64,000 nucleotides of DNA, from the NCBI GenBank assembly GCA_001913845.2, contig MKGP02000063.1, positions 124,001-188,000 on the forward strand, given 5' to 3'. The DNA comes from Limnothrix sp. CACIAM 69d. Lineage in GTDB: Bacteria > Cyanobacteriota > Cyanobacteriia > CACIAM-69d. This document shows positions 16,398 to 26,600 of this stretch, one piece after another. The notes below the pieces were generated by a model. It was not told the origin of the DNA and did not search any database. It worked only from the letters and a program-made list of their open reading frames with translations. Each line of letters starts with the position of its first letter. Position 1 is the first letter of the stretch. The position numbers and the translations under genes were made by a program.

Positions 16398-19300
16398 ATG
16401 CCCCCCCTGTTGTCTTCAGGGCAATCTGCTTCCCAGCCTGTTTTCAGCCTGTTTCAGGAGATATTCCCCGTGGCGGATTTGCAACCTTCTTCTCATCCCG
16501 TGCCGTCCGATTTGGACTTTGTGGGGGCCGTTGGTGTGCCGCCCCAGTTTCTGGGCCTGGTGTTGCAACGGGGTGGAGATGAAGTCCTCCTAGAAAAAGT
16601 GCCCGATCGCTTCGTGGTGCGCCCCAAAGCCGCCCAGCCGATCGACCCCACCCGCTGGCCCGACGTAACCCAGGTGCGACCTCTGGGGCGAGGCGTGGCC
16701 CTGGTGGAGTTGCGGGTGGCTCCGGCCCGGTTGGATCCGGTGATGGACGAGGCTCGCCGCTCCGGAGCCTTTGACTACGTGAGCCATGTTTATCAGTACC
16801 AAGGCCAGGGGGCCACAAGGGTCTATTTGGGGGATGAGGTGACGATCGTGTTTCATCCCACCCTGGTGGCCCAGGCGGTGGATGCGATCGCCCAAGGCCT
16901 GGGACTGGTGTTGGTCAAACCCCTGGACGGCATTCCCAATGCGTTTATCTATCGCCTGAGCGATCGAACGCCCCTGAACCCCCTGAAAATTGCCAACACC
17001 CTGCTGGAAAATCCGGCCGTTCTGAGCGCCGAACCCAACGCCATCCTCGAAAGCCAACCCTTCTACCGGCCACGGGATGGGTTTTACAGTTCCCAGTGGT
17101 ATTTGCAAAACAACGGCGGCAGCAGCATCAGTGCCGGTTCCCACATCGATGCGGAAAAGGCCTGGGATATTACCCGGGGCGATCGATCCATCATCATCGC
17201 GATCGCCGACGATGGCATCGACCTCAGCCACCCGGACTTTCAGGGAACCGGCAAAATCGTCAGCCCCAAAGACTTTAAAGACAACGACTTTAACCCCCTG
17301 CCCGGCACGCGGGACGACAGCCACGGAACTGCCTGCGCTGGGGTTGCCGTGGCCGAAGAAAACGGCAGCGGCATTGTGGGAGTGGCTCCCCGTTGTGCCT
17401 TGATGCCCATTCGCACCACCGGCTATCTAGATGACCAAGCGGTGGAAGAACTGTTTGATTGGTGTGTGTCTCGGGGGGCCGCCGTGGTCTCCTGTAGCTG
17501 GGGCCCGGGCAGCATTTATTTTCCCCTCTCCACCCGGCAACGGGCCGCCCTCAGTCGGGCCGCCACCCAGGGCCGCAATGGCAAGGGCTGCGTCATTGTG
17601 TTTGCGGCCGGCAATGCCAATCGGCCCGTGAATGGCACGGTGAATGAGCAGGGTTGGCCCAACAAGGTGTTGTCGGGATCCACGGAATGGCTGTCGGGGT
17701 TTGCGGCCCATCCGGACGTGATTGCCGTTTCCGCTGCCACCAGCTTGAACCGCAAAGCCGCCTACAGCAATTGGGGCGATAACATTTCCGTTTGTGCCCC
17801 CAGCAACAATGCACCGCCGGGAATTTGGTTGCCGGAAACCGGTGCCATTCTGACTCCGCCCCAGGTGACCAGCAACCTGGCCGGAGCCGGAGTGTTCACG
17901 ACCGATCGCCTGGGGTCAGCGGGCTACAGCAGCACGGACTTCACCGCCGACTTTGGGGGCACATCCAGCGCTTGCCCAGTGGTGGCGGGCGTGGCGGCCC
18001 TGGTGTTGTCCGCGAATCCCAACCTGACGGCGCGGGAGGTGAAACAAATTCTGGAAGCAACGGCGGACAAAATTGTGGACACCAACGCCGATCCACAGTT
18101 TGGATTTCGCTACGGTTCCTATGACAGTCGCGGGTTTTCCCGGTGGTTTGGCTACGGCAAGGTGAACGCTTACAAGGCGGTGTTGGAGGCTCGACGACGG
18201 GCGGGCGGCGGCAGTCCGGCTCCGACCCCTGGCCCAACGCCCAGTCCCGGCCCGCTGGGGGATGACGTGACCGGTCATTGGGCCGAAGCGTTTATTCGCC
18301 AATTGATCCAACGGCAAATCATGAGCGGCTACAAGGAGGATGGCACCTTTCGCCCCAACACCAACCTGACGCGGGGGCAGTTTGCGGCCCTGTTGGTGAA
18401 GGCTTTTCCCAGCTTGCCCAACCTGCGATCGGGGGCGAAATTTTGGGACGTGCCGGCCAGTTTTTGGGCCGCCGGGGCGATCGACCAATGCTATCGACGC
18501 GGACTATTGGCAGGGTTTCCCGACGGCAGCTTTAAGCCCAATGCCAACCTCACCCGGGCCCAAGCATTGGTCGCCCTGGTGAATGGTCTGGGTTTGACGG
18601 GGGGAACCTTGAGTGTTTTGAGCTATTACAGCGATGCGATTCGGATTCCCAACTTTGCCCGCGATGCGATCGCCACGGCCACGGTGCGACGCATGGTGGT
18701 GAACTATCCAGACCTGGCCCGCCTGGAAGCCGAGCGGGCCATCACCCGGGGGGAAGTATCCGCCTTCCTTTACCAAGCCCTGGTTACCAAGGGCCTGGCC
18801 AGCGCCCTGCGATCGCCCTACATTGTCGATTTGGGCAGCAACAACACCAACGCCGATCCGGCCAGCAGCCCCTTCAGCGACATCGCTAACCATTGGGCCG
18901 CCCCCTTCATCAATACGCTGGCGGCACAGGGCATCCTCAGCGGCTACGAGGATGGCTCGTTCCATCCCGATGAGCCGATTAACCGGGCCCAATTGGCGGC
19001 GGTGTTGGTCAAGGCTTTTGATCCAGGCGATCGGCGATCGGGCAAGGTCTTTCAAGATGTGCCTGCGGGCTATTGGGCGGCGGCGGCGATCGATCGCGCC
19101 TACCGGGGTCAGTTCCTCTCGGGTATGGATGCCGATCGATTTGGCCCCGAGCTGGGTGTGCCCCGTTGGCAGTTGGCCGCGGCCCTGGCCGGAGGGTTGG
19201 CTTGGCCCGATGAGTCTCCCGAAGGCTTGGCAGTGCTGGACGATCGCGCCGAAATTCCCAGCGCCGTGCAGGGCAAAATTGCCGCCGCCCTCAAGCGCCA

Positions 19301-19406
19301 AATCCTGCAAGGGCAACCCAGTCCCGATCGCCTGAATCCCAATCAGCCCACCACCCGCGCCGACCTGGCCAGCTTCATTCACCAGGCCCTGATCGCTGAA
19401 GGTTAA
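16398..19406 (+). CDS. Subtilisin-like S8 protease with SLH domains
   Basis: A large surface-type protease. Residues about 230-600 form the S8 domain with the catalytic triad Asp in AIADDGID (about 271), His in DDSHGTACAG (about 309) and Ser in GGTSSACPVVAG (about 523). A Pro-rich linker follows (SPAPTPGPTPSPGP), then about six SLH repeats with FxDV/HWA patterns, which bind cell-wall polymers. The first 220 residues resemble a prodomain region. No clear signal peptide is visible at the chosen ATG (16398) or the TTG nine bases upstream, which is odd for an SLH protein. The gene stands alone in the plus direction. Confidence 0.92.
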   Translation: MPPLLSSGQSASQPVFSLFQEIFPVADLQPSSHPVPSDLDFVGAVGVPPQFLGLVLQRGGDEVLLEKVPDRFVVRPKAAQPIDPTRWPDVTQVRPLGRGVALVELRVAPARLDPVMDEARRSGAFDYVSHVYQYQGQGATRVYLGDEVTIVFHPTLVAQAVDAIAQGLGLVLVKPLDGIPNAFIYRLSDRTPLNPLKIANTLLENPAVLSAEPNAILESQPFYRPRDGFYSSQWYLQNNGGSSISAGSHIDAEKAWDITRGDRSIIIAIADDGIDLSHPDFQGTGKIVSPKDFKDNDFNPLPGTRDDSHGTACAGVAVAEENGSGIVGVAPRCALMPIRTTGYLDDQAVEELFDWCVSRGAAVVSCSWGPGSIYFPLSTRQRAALSRAATQGRNGKGCVIVFAAGNANRPVNGTVNEQGWPNKVLSGSTEWLSGFAAHPDVIAVSAATSLNRKAAYSNWGDNISVCAPSNNAPPGIWLPETGAILTPPQVTSNLAGAGVFTTDRLGSAGYSSTDFTADFGGTSSACPVVAGVAALVLSANPNLTAREVKQILEATADKIVDTNADPQFGFRYGSYDSRGFSRWFGYGKVNAYKAVLEARRRAGGGSPAPTPGPTPSPGPLGDDVTGHWAEAFIRQLIQRQIMSGYKEDGTFRPNTNLTRGQFAALLVKAFPSLPNLRSGAKFWDVPASFWAAGAIDQCYRRGLLAGFPDGSFKPNANLTRAQALVALVNGLGLTGGTLSVLSYYSDAIRIPNFARDAIATATVRRMVVNYPDLARLEAERAITRGEVSAFLYQALVTKGLASALRSPYIVDLGSNNTNADPASSPFSDIANHWAAPFINTLAAQGILSGYEDGSFHPDEPINRAQLAAVLVKAFDPGDRRSGKVFQDVPAGYWAAAAIDRAYRGQFLSGMDADRFGPELGVPRWQLAAALAGGLAWPDESPEGLAVLDDRAEIPSAVQGKIAAALKRQILQGQPSPDRLNPNQPTTRADLASFIHQALIAEG

Positions 19407-19872
19407 TCAACAGTTCTTCCATCCCCTCACCGCCCTAGACAAGGGGCTTAGGGCCTGTCGTCATTTCCATCGCCGTAGGGGTTGGGTCTCCCAACCCTAA
19501 CCCGGGCGATCGCCACAACCCTGGCCACCCCTGGGAACACCCAAGGATTACGGGCACTGGGCGGGGAAACCCCGCCCCTACGACTGATTGGTTTGAAGAA
19601 CGAGGTCATCAGGGTTTCAGGCAATTTGACGATCGCCCCTCAGCCCCTTGTCTCTGTCGATCGATCAAACCCACCCGGTAGCCGTTTGGGCTGTTCAGAC
19701 TTCCTGGGCGATCGGTGCTGCTGGGTTGTGGAAATCACGCCGGGCCTAGACCTCTCGGCCAAATCCGGCACAATAGGAACATTGGCCCCATGGGCTAATC
19801 AACCGTGCTGGTCAACAGTACAGTGCCACGCCCCAACCTGTTCGCATTCCAATTGCTGCTCCATCCCTGACC
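19407..19872. other. Intergenic region between the S8 protease and metH
   Basis: 466 bases that hold the nested repeats described at 19440-19653 and the metH leader. Short inverted repeats of the GTAGGGGTTGGGTCTCCCAACCC and GGGCGGGGAAACCCCGCCCC kind lie at about 19475-19590. I saw no cobalamin-riboswitch B12 box. Confidence 0.5.
19440..19653. mobile_element. Decayed MITE family A copy nested in palindrome, with inner repeat
   Basis: The left flank CAAGGGGCTTA leads directly into GGGCCTGTCGTCA (family A left end). On the right, GGGTTTCAGGCAATTTGACGATCGCCCC leads into AGCCCCTTGTC. So the element again splits the core palindrome at its central TA. Inside lies a second repeat unit (about 19475-19592) with GGGGAAACCCCGCCCC stems. 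The right TA has decayed to TC. Confidence 0.65.
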
Positions 19873-22800
19873 ATGACTCATCCCTTTTTGGAACGGTTGC
19901 ATCACCCTTCGCGTCCGGTGATCGTTTTTGACGGCGGCATGGGGACGCTCCTCCAGGCGCAGAACCTGACGGCCGAAGACTTTGGCGGCCCGCAGTATGA
20001 GGGGTGTAATGAGTATTTGGTGGAAAGCAAGCCGGAAGCCGTGGCCTATGTGCATCGGGAATATCTGAAGGCGGGCGCAGATGTGATCGAAACCGACACC
20101 TTTGGGGGCACTTCGATCGTCCTGGCAGAATACGATTTGGCGGATCAAGCCTATGAACTTAACCGCAAGGCCGTGGAGCTGGCCAAGGAGCTGACCCGCG
20201 AATTTTCGACCCCCGAAAAACCGCGTTTTGTGGCTGGTTCCATGGGGCCAGGAACCAAGCTGCCGACCCTCGGCCACATTGATTACGACACGATGAAAGC
20301 AGCCTATGTAGAACAGGCTTCGGCTCTGTTTGATGGGGGTGCAGATTTATTCATCGTGGAAACTTGCCAGGATGTGTTGCAAATTAAGTCGGCACTGAAC
20401 GCGATCGAGGAAGTTTTTGCCCAAAAAGGATCGCGGATTCCGTTGATGGTTTCCGTGACCATGGAAACCACCGGCACGATGTTGGTGGGGACGGATATTA
20501 ACGCCGTCGTGGCGATTTTGGAACCCTACCCGATCGATATTTTGGGGTTGAATTGTGCCACGGGGCCCGATCGAATGGCGGAGCATATTCGCTATCTGTG
20601 TGAGCGATCGCCCTTTGTGGTGTCCTGCATTCCCAACGCAGGTTTGCCCGAAAACGTCGGCGGCCATGCCCACTACCGCCTGACCCCAATGGAACTGCGG
20701 ATGGCGATGCATAAATTCGTGGAAGATTGGGGCGTGCAAGTGGTGGGCGGCTGCTGCGGCACGCGCCCCGATCACATCAAGGAATTGGTCGGTATTTCCG
20801 AATCCTTGCAACCGAAAGCTCGCGAGATTCGGGTTCCCCAAAACCTGGAGCCGGGCCGGTTCGATCGCAACCCATTGCATTACGAACCCGCCGCCGCTTC
20901 AATCTATGGAACCCAGCTTTATCAGCAGGATAATTCTTTCTTGATTGTGGGCGAGCGCCTGAATGCCAGCGGTTCCAAAAAATGTCGAGAACTGCTGAAC
21001 GCTGAAGATTGGGATGGGCTAGTTTCCCTCGCCAAAGCCCAAGTCCGCGAGGGCGCTCATGTGCTCGATGTGAACGTCGATTATGTGGGTCGCGATGGCG
21101 AGCGGGATATGCGGGAGCTGGTGTCGCGGCTGGTGAATAATGTCACCTTGCCGCTGATGTTGGACTCTACGGAATGGCAAAAGATGGAAGCCGGTTTGAA
21201 AGTGGCCGGCGGCAAATGTTTGCTGAATTCCACTAACTATGAAGATGGCGAAGAGCGCTTTTTAAAAGTGCTGGAGCTGGCCAAAACCTACGGCGCGGGG
21301 GTGGTGATCGGGACGATCGATGAAGAGGGCATGGCCCGCACTGCCGAGCAGAAGTTCGCGATCGCCCAGCGGGCCTATCGGCAAGCGGTGGAATTCGGGA
21401 TTCCCGCCCATGAAATCTTCTTCGACACCCTGGCTCTGCCGATTTCCACGGGGATCGAAGAAGACCGTAAAAACGGAGCCGCCACGATCGAATCGATTCG
21501 GTTGATTCGGGAAAATCTACCCGGCTGCCACATTTTGCTCGGGGTTTCCAACATCTCCTTTGGCTTGAATCCAGCGGCGCGGCAGGTGTTGAACTCCATG
21601 TTCCTGCATGAATGTATGCAGGTGGGGATGGACTCCTCGATCGTTAGTGCCGCTAAGATTTTGCCCCTGGCCAAAATTGAACCGGAGCATCAGGAAGTCT
21701 GCCGGGATTTGATCTTCGATCGCCGCCGGTTTGAGGGAGAAATTTGCGTCTATGATCCCCTGACGAAACTCACCCAACTCTTTGAGGGAGCCACCACCAA
21801 AAAAGCGGCCGGTGTGGATGAAAACCTGTCGCTCGAAGAGAAGCTGAAACGCCACATCATCGATGGCGAACGGCAGGGATTAGAGACAGTCTTGCAGCAA
21901 GCAATGACCCAATATCCACCGCTGGAAATCATCAATACCTATCTGTTGGATGGGATGAAAGTGGTGGGGGAATTGTTCGCCTCGGGGCAAATGCAATTGC
22001 CCTTTGTGTTGCAATCGGCGGAAACCATGAAAGCAGCGGTGGCTTTTTTGGAACCGCACATGGAGAAATCCGAAACCAGCAACAATGCCAAGGGCACGTT
22101 CGTGATCGCTACGGTCAAGGGCGATGTGCATGACATTGGCAAAAACCTGGTGGATATTATCCTCACCAACAACGGCTATCGGGTGATCAATTTGGGCATT
22201 AAACAGCCCGTGGAAAACATCATTGATGCCTACGAAGAACACAAGCCCGATTGCATTGCCATGAGCGGTTTGTTGGTGAAATCCACGGCGTTCATGAAGG
22301 AAAACTTGGAAACCTTCAACGATCGCGGCATCACCGTGCCTGTGATTTTGGGCGGCGCGGCACTCACGCCGAAGTTTGTCTATGAGGATTGCCAAAAGAC
22401 CTATCGCGGTCGGGTGATCTATGGCAAAGATGCCTTCTCGGATCTCAGCTTTATGGATAAGTTGATGCCCGCGAAAGCTGCCAAAAAATGGGACGATTCC
22501 CAGGGCTTTTTAGGGGAATTTGCCGATGATCCGGCGGCGTTGGGTCGCTACGGCCAAGCCAAGGCGGACGGTGATGATGGGGCTGAGAAACCCGCCAAGG
22601 CCGAGAAATCAAAGGTGATTGATACGCGGCGATCGGAAGCGGTTGATCCGCATATCGATCGCCCCCAACCGCCGTTCTGGGGAACTCAATTGTTGAACCC
22701 GGCGGACATTGCGATCGAGGAAGTGTTCAACTATCTCGACTTGCAAGCGCTATTTGTGGGGCAGTGGCAATTCCGCAAACCGAAGGAGCAATCGCGCGCC

Positions 22801-23481
22801 GATTACGATGCTTTTATTGATGAAAAGGTGCGGCCAATTTTGGCGGAATGGAAGGCGAAAGTAATTGCGGAAAACTTGCTGCAACCGCAAGTGATCTATG
22901 GCTATTTCCCCTGCAACGCTGAGGGAAATACGCTCTATATCTACGACCCGGAAGCGGTCAGCGCGGGTCAAACCGACCTAGAGCCGATCGCCCAATTTGA
23001 GTTTCCGCGCCAAGGATCGTTACGCCGCCTTTGCATTGCCGATTTCTTTGCGCCGAAGGAGTTGGGCATCTTTGATGTGTTCCCGATGCAGGCGGTGACG
23101 GTGGGCGAAGTTGCTACGGAATATGCCCAAAAACTGTTTGGGGCGAATCAATATTCCGATTATTTGTACTTCCACGGGATGGCGGTGCAAACGGCGGAAG
23201 GGTTGGCGGAATGGACGCACGCGCGCATCCGGCGGGAGCTGGGGTTTGGTGCGCAGGAGCCGGACAATTTGCGGGACATTTTGGCGCAACGCTATCAGGG
23301 GTCGCGCTACAGCTTTGGCTATCCGGCTTGTCCAAATATTCAGGATCAGTTGATTCAGTTGCAGTTGTTGCAAACCGATCGAATCAACATGTATATGGAC
23401 GAGAGCGAGCAGCTCTATCCGGAGCAGTCCACTACGGCGATTATTGCCTACCACCCGATCGCGAAGTACTTCACGGCATAG
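19873..23481 (+). CDS. metH: Cobalamin-dependent methionine synthase
   Basis: This enzyme transfers a methyl group from 5-methyltetrahydrofolate through cobalamin to homocysteine. Four modules are visible in order: homocysteine-binding domain with zinc Cys residues ([12 protein letters not shown] near 225 and [12 protein letters not shown] near 290), pterin-binding domain ([18 protein letters not shown]), cobalamin domain with the lower-ligand His in [12 protein letters not shown] (about residue 755), and the AdoMet reactivation domain ([15 protein letters not shown]) at the C-terminus. The length of 1202 residues is normal for the cyanobacterial form. An Ala/Lys-rich linker (about 890-925) separates the last two domains. 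Confidence 0.97.
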   Translation: MTHPFLERLHHPSRPVIVFDGGMGTLLQAQNLTAEDFGGPQYEGCNEYLVESKPEAVAYVHREYLKAGADVIETDTFGGTSIVLAEYDLADQAYELNRKAVELAKELTREFSTPEKPRFVAGSMGPGTKLPTLGHIDYDTMKAAYVEQASALFDGGADLFIVETCQDVLQIKSALNAIEEVFAQKGSRIPLMVSVTMETTGTMLVGTDINAVVAILEPYPIDILGLNCATGPDRMAEHIRYLCERSPFVVSCIPNAGLPENVGGHAHYRLTPMELRMAMHKFVEDWGVQVVGGCCGTRPDHIKELVGISESLQPKAREIRVPQNLEPGRFDRNPLHYEPAAASIYGTQLYQQDNSFLIVGERLNASGSKKCRELLNAEDWDGLVSLAKAQVREGAHVLDVNVDYVGRDGERDMRELVSRLVNNVTLPLMLDSTEWQKMEAGLKVAGGKCLLNSTNYEDGEERFLKVLELAKTYGAGVVIGTIDEEGMARTAEQKFAIAQRAYRQAVEFGIPAHEIFFDTLALPISTGIEEDRKNGAATIESIRLIRENLPGCHILLGVSNISFGLNPAARQVLNSMFLHECMQVGMDSSIVSAAKILPLAKIEPEHQEVCRDLIFDRRRFEGEICVYDPLTKLTQLFEGATTKKAAGVDENLSLEEKLKRHIIDGERQGLETVLQQAMTQYPPLEIINTYLLDGMKVVGELFASGQMQLPFVLQSAETMKAAVAFLEPHMEKSETSNNAKGTFVIATVKGDVHDIGKNLVDIILTNNGYRVINLGIKQPVENIIDAYEEHKPDCIAMSGLLVKSTAFMKENLETFNDRGITVPVILGGAALTPKFVYEDCQKTYRGRVIYGKDAFSDLSFMDKLMPAKAAKKWDDSQGFLGEFADDPAALGRYGQAKADGDDGAEKPAKAEKSKVIDTRRSEAVDPHIDRPQPPFWGTQLLNPADIAIEEVFNYLDLQALFVGQWQFRKPKEQSRADYDAFIDEKVRPILAEWKAKVIAENLLQPQVIYGYFPCNAEGNTLYIYDPEAVSAGQTDLEPIAQFEFPRQGSLRRLCIADFFAPKELGIFDVFPMQAVTVGEVATEYAQKLFGANQYSDYLYFHGMAVQTAEGLAEWTHARIRRELGFGAQEPDNLRDILAQRYQGSRYSFGYPACPNIQDQLIQLQLLQTDRINMYMDESEQLYPEQSTTAIIAYHPIAKYFTA

Positions 23482-23505
23482 TCACAATTCCAGCTTGAAT
23501 GATAA

Positions 23506-23536
23506 GGGGCCGAGAGTTTGCTCGGCTCCTTTCTTA
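23506..23536 (+). terminator. Rho-independent terminator of metH
   Basis: GGGGCCGAG, loop AGTTTG, then CTCGGCTCC (one G-U pair) and TTTCTT, 24 bases after the metH stop. Confidence 0.8.
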
Positions 23537-23619
23537 TTGAGTTATTGAGCAGTAAGCGATCAAAGTTCTCCAACTCATTGCCAGATTGCGTATAAGTCGC
23601 TCTAGAAAGACAAGCTCTT

Positions 23620-26600
23620 CTACGCCATTAAGCTTTTGATGTGAGTAATCAGTTTTTCAGTCTCAGATGTGGGGTTAGCAAACCAGTCTGTAGACCAAAT
23701 TCGATAGAGTTTCCACCCCAATCGTTCTAGGACTTGTTGACGGAGACGATCACGATCGCGCGCCGCTTTTGAAGAATGATAAGTAGCCCCATCACATTCA
23801 ACTCCGAGTAAGTAAGTGCCTGGTCTCTGAGGATCAACAATGGCTAGATCAATGAAATAGCCAGAAACACCTACTTGAGGTACAACTTCGTAACCTTGTT
23901 GGCGCAGCCGTTCAGCAACAAAAATCTCAAAATCACTATCCGGTTCCCTGCCAGTCGCGACTGCTGTTTGTAACCGTTGAGTTTGAGCATACTCTAAATA
24001 TTCTTTCAAAATCTGCACGCCACGATTAGAAGTTGGGCTTGGGCGAATATCACTAGGCTGCATCGAAGAGAAGACAATCACACGTTCTTTTGCACGGGTG
24101 AATAAAACATTTAAGCGACGATGACCATTGTGGGAGTTAATTGGGCCAAACCTCTGCATAACGGGCATACCAGGCTTTTCAGGCCCGTATACCGTTGAAA
24201 TAAAGATGACATCTCGCTCATCCCCTTGCACGTTTTCTATATTCTTAACAAAGAATGGCTCCACCGTTTTTTCTTGTTCCGTGCGATATGTTTCAAGCTC
24301 TGGATGAAGAGAAAAGAGCCGATCCATTTCATCTAATAGTAACTCTTGCTGCTTTTGATTAAGCGTAACAATTCCTAATGAAAGATTAGGATGCTGCCTC
24401 ATGAAATCTGCTGCTTTTTCCGCAACGTATAGCGCCTCAGGGACATTGGCTCTAGAGCGATACGCTCCTGCTTCAACATATTGATACTCAACCGCAAATT
24501 GATTGTTGGGTGAGGGGAAAATAGTAAGGCTATTTTCGTAAAAATGTTGATTGGAGAAGGCAATTAAGCTTTCATGACGTGAACGATAATGCCACTTCAA
24601 TCGGCGAGCAGGATAAAAGACCTTGAGCGACATATCCAAGATGGATTCGTCGTCTAGAGTATCGACTTCCTCTCCAGAGTCTTCCTCAGTATCCTGGTCA
24701 AGCCGAGCTTTAAAGAAGTCAGTCGGTGGTAATTGTTTAGGATCACCTACAACTACTAATTGCTTTGCCCTGGCAATTGAGCCTAAAGCTTCTTCAGGGC
24801 GCATTTGGGAAGCTTCATCAATAATGACCATATCAAAGACAACAGCACCCGGAGGAATGAACTGAGCAACGCTTGCAGGCGACATCATCCAACAAGGTTT
24901 TAACTGCTGTAGCGCCACGCTTGCACGCTTGAATAAGTCACGTTGAGGAATATGGCTTCTTTGCTTATTAATTTCATTCTGAATCAAGGCAAGGTTCGTC
25001 CACTCCGTTCTACGTCCCCGGCTATTTCCTGGTTCAACGAAAGCCTGTGATAGCTTTAGTGCCAACTGTTTTTGGTACAAGCTCAGTAACTCTCGATCTG
25101 CTCGTTGAAACTGCTCGCGAGCCTGCGTCTGGCTAATGCCAGAAAGCTGTTTCAACTCGGGGTGCTGCTCATAGGCAAATCTCAGAAGTGATCGGTAGAA
25201 AACAATCTGATACACATCTTCTATATTTTCCAATACTAATTTTTCATGCTCAAAGGCTTCAACAAGGGGCTGTACACCATCGTCAATAACCTGTTGATAG
25301 GCTCGACGATAGCAAATCCAGGCAGGCAAGTCACTACTGGCTGCTACTGCGCGATCAAGATGTTTTGTCACTTTTTCAAGTTTCAAAGTATTCAAATCTT
25401 GATCACCAAACATTGCTTGAATATCAGTTATGCCTTGTTGAAAAAATGCTTTTCGACAGTCCTCCTCTTCTTCAAGATACCTAGACAAATCGCCTGAAGC
25501 AGACTGTATTTCTCCCACTAAGCGAATAGTATCTTGGGTGAATAGTTTGTCCTGAACAAATTGAGGTAACTGAGATTGAGTGACTAATTTTGCAAAGTTT
25601 GTAGTTGTCTCTAACCGATCAATATCTGTTTCTTCCTCTTGATAAGAGTAACCAAGTATATTTACTGCTTCAGATGAAATAATTTTCTTCTCAGTAGCAT
25701 CAAGTTCCTCATAGCGCTGGATGAGTTCAGAAGCAAAAGAACTAACAGCAAGAAGTTTGTCAAAATTGGTCTCTAATCCATTGAAAAACTGACCACAAAT
25801 TTGGCTAAGGGTAGAATCTTGTTTGAAGTTGATCAATTGCTTATGAAAGTTAGCAATTTGGGTGAAAATTTCTGCTATTTCATAATCTTTGCGCTGAGTA
25901 GGGTGCTTCCGGATCTTCTCCCATAGCTCCTTAGCTGAACGATACTGAGCATCAAAGAAAGAGGAGAAGAAATTAGACTGACGAAGATTATTGGCATAGA
26001 AAGAAAGCTGCTCTGAGCCTGGGCAGGCATCAAGATAGTAGTTTCGGCTCAATTCGGACTGGGATGATTTCAGGCTGTTGCTAGTAGCTCGTGCTTGGAG
26101 TAACAGGGGATGACAAGATGAGTTACAAAGTTCAGGAATTTTCGTACGAAAAGTTTGAATGGCGCTGACTATACGCTCAATATCCTGCTCACTATTTGCT
26201 TGTTCTGTAGATGTGTCAGCTAGGTGAATCAGTTCAGAGTAGGCTACGCCGGTTTGGAAAAACCGTATTAGGGATTGCTTTTGTGTTTTAAAGCGCTTTA
26301 GCTGAGATATAAAATTTGCAACAGAAGCCTGCGCTTGAGTAGTCTTCAGAGCTGGTAATAGTGCTGTTTCAATTAGAGGACTAATCTCAGGGCATTCTCC
26401 CAACTGTCGTTGTAACTCATTCACATCTGCTAATGTGGATGGCTGGTTAACAGCTAGTATTTCAGCAGCTTGTTGAGAGGTAGACTGCAACTGCTTTAAA
26501 ATGCTTGACCACCTCTTTGTGTACCCTAGTAAATCGCTCTGGTCAATGGGTGATAGATTATAGGCAGTCAGTCCAAACCAAGGATGATTTTCAACTTGAT

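Noticed and set aside
18504-19382. 292-codon minus-strand frame
   Set aside because: It is antisense to the SLH repeats of the S8 protease and has no recognisable domain.
19680-19872. Cobalamin riboswitch before metH
   Set aside because: No convincing B12-box or conserved stems could be found; MetH is often not riboswitch-controlled.
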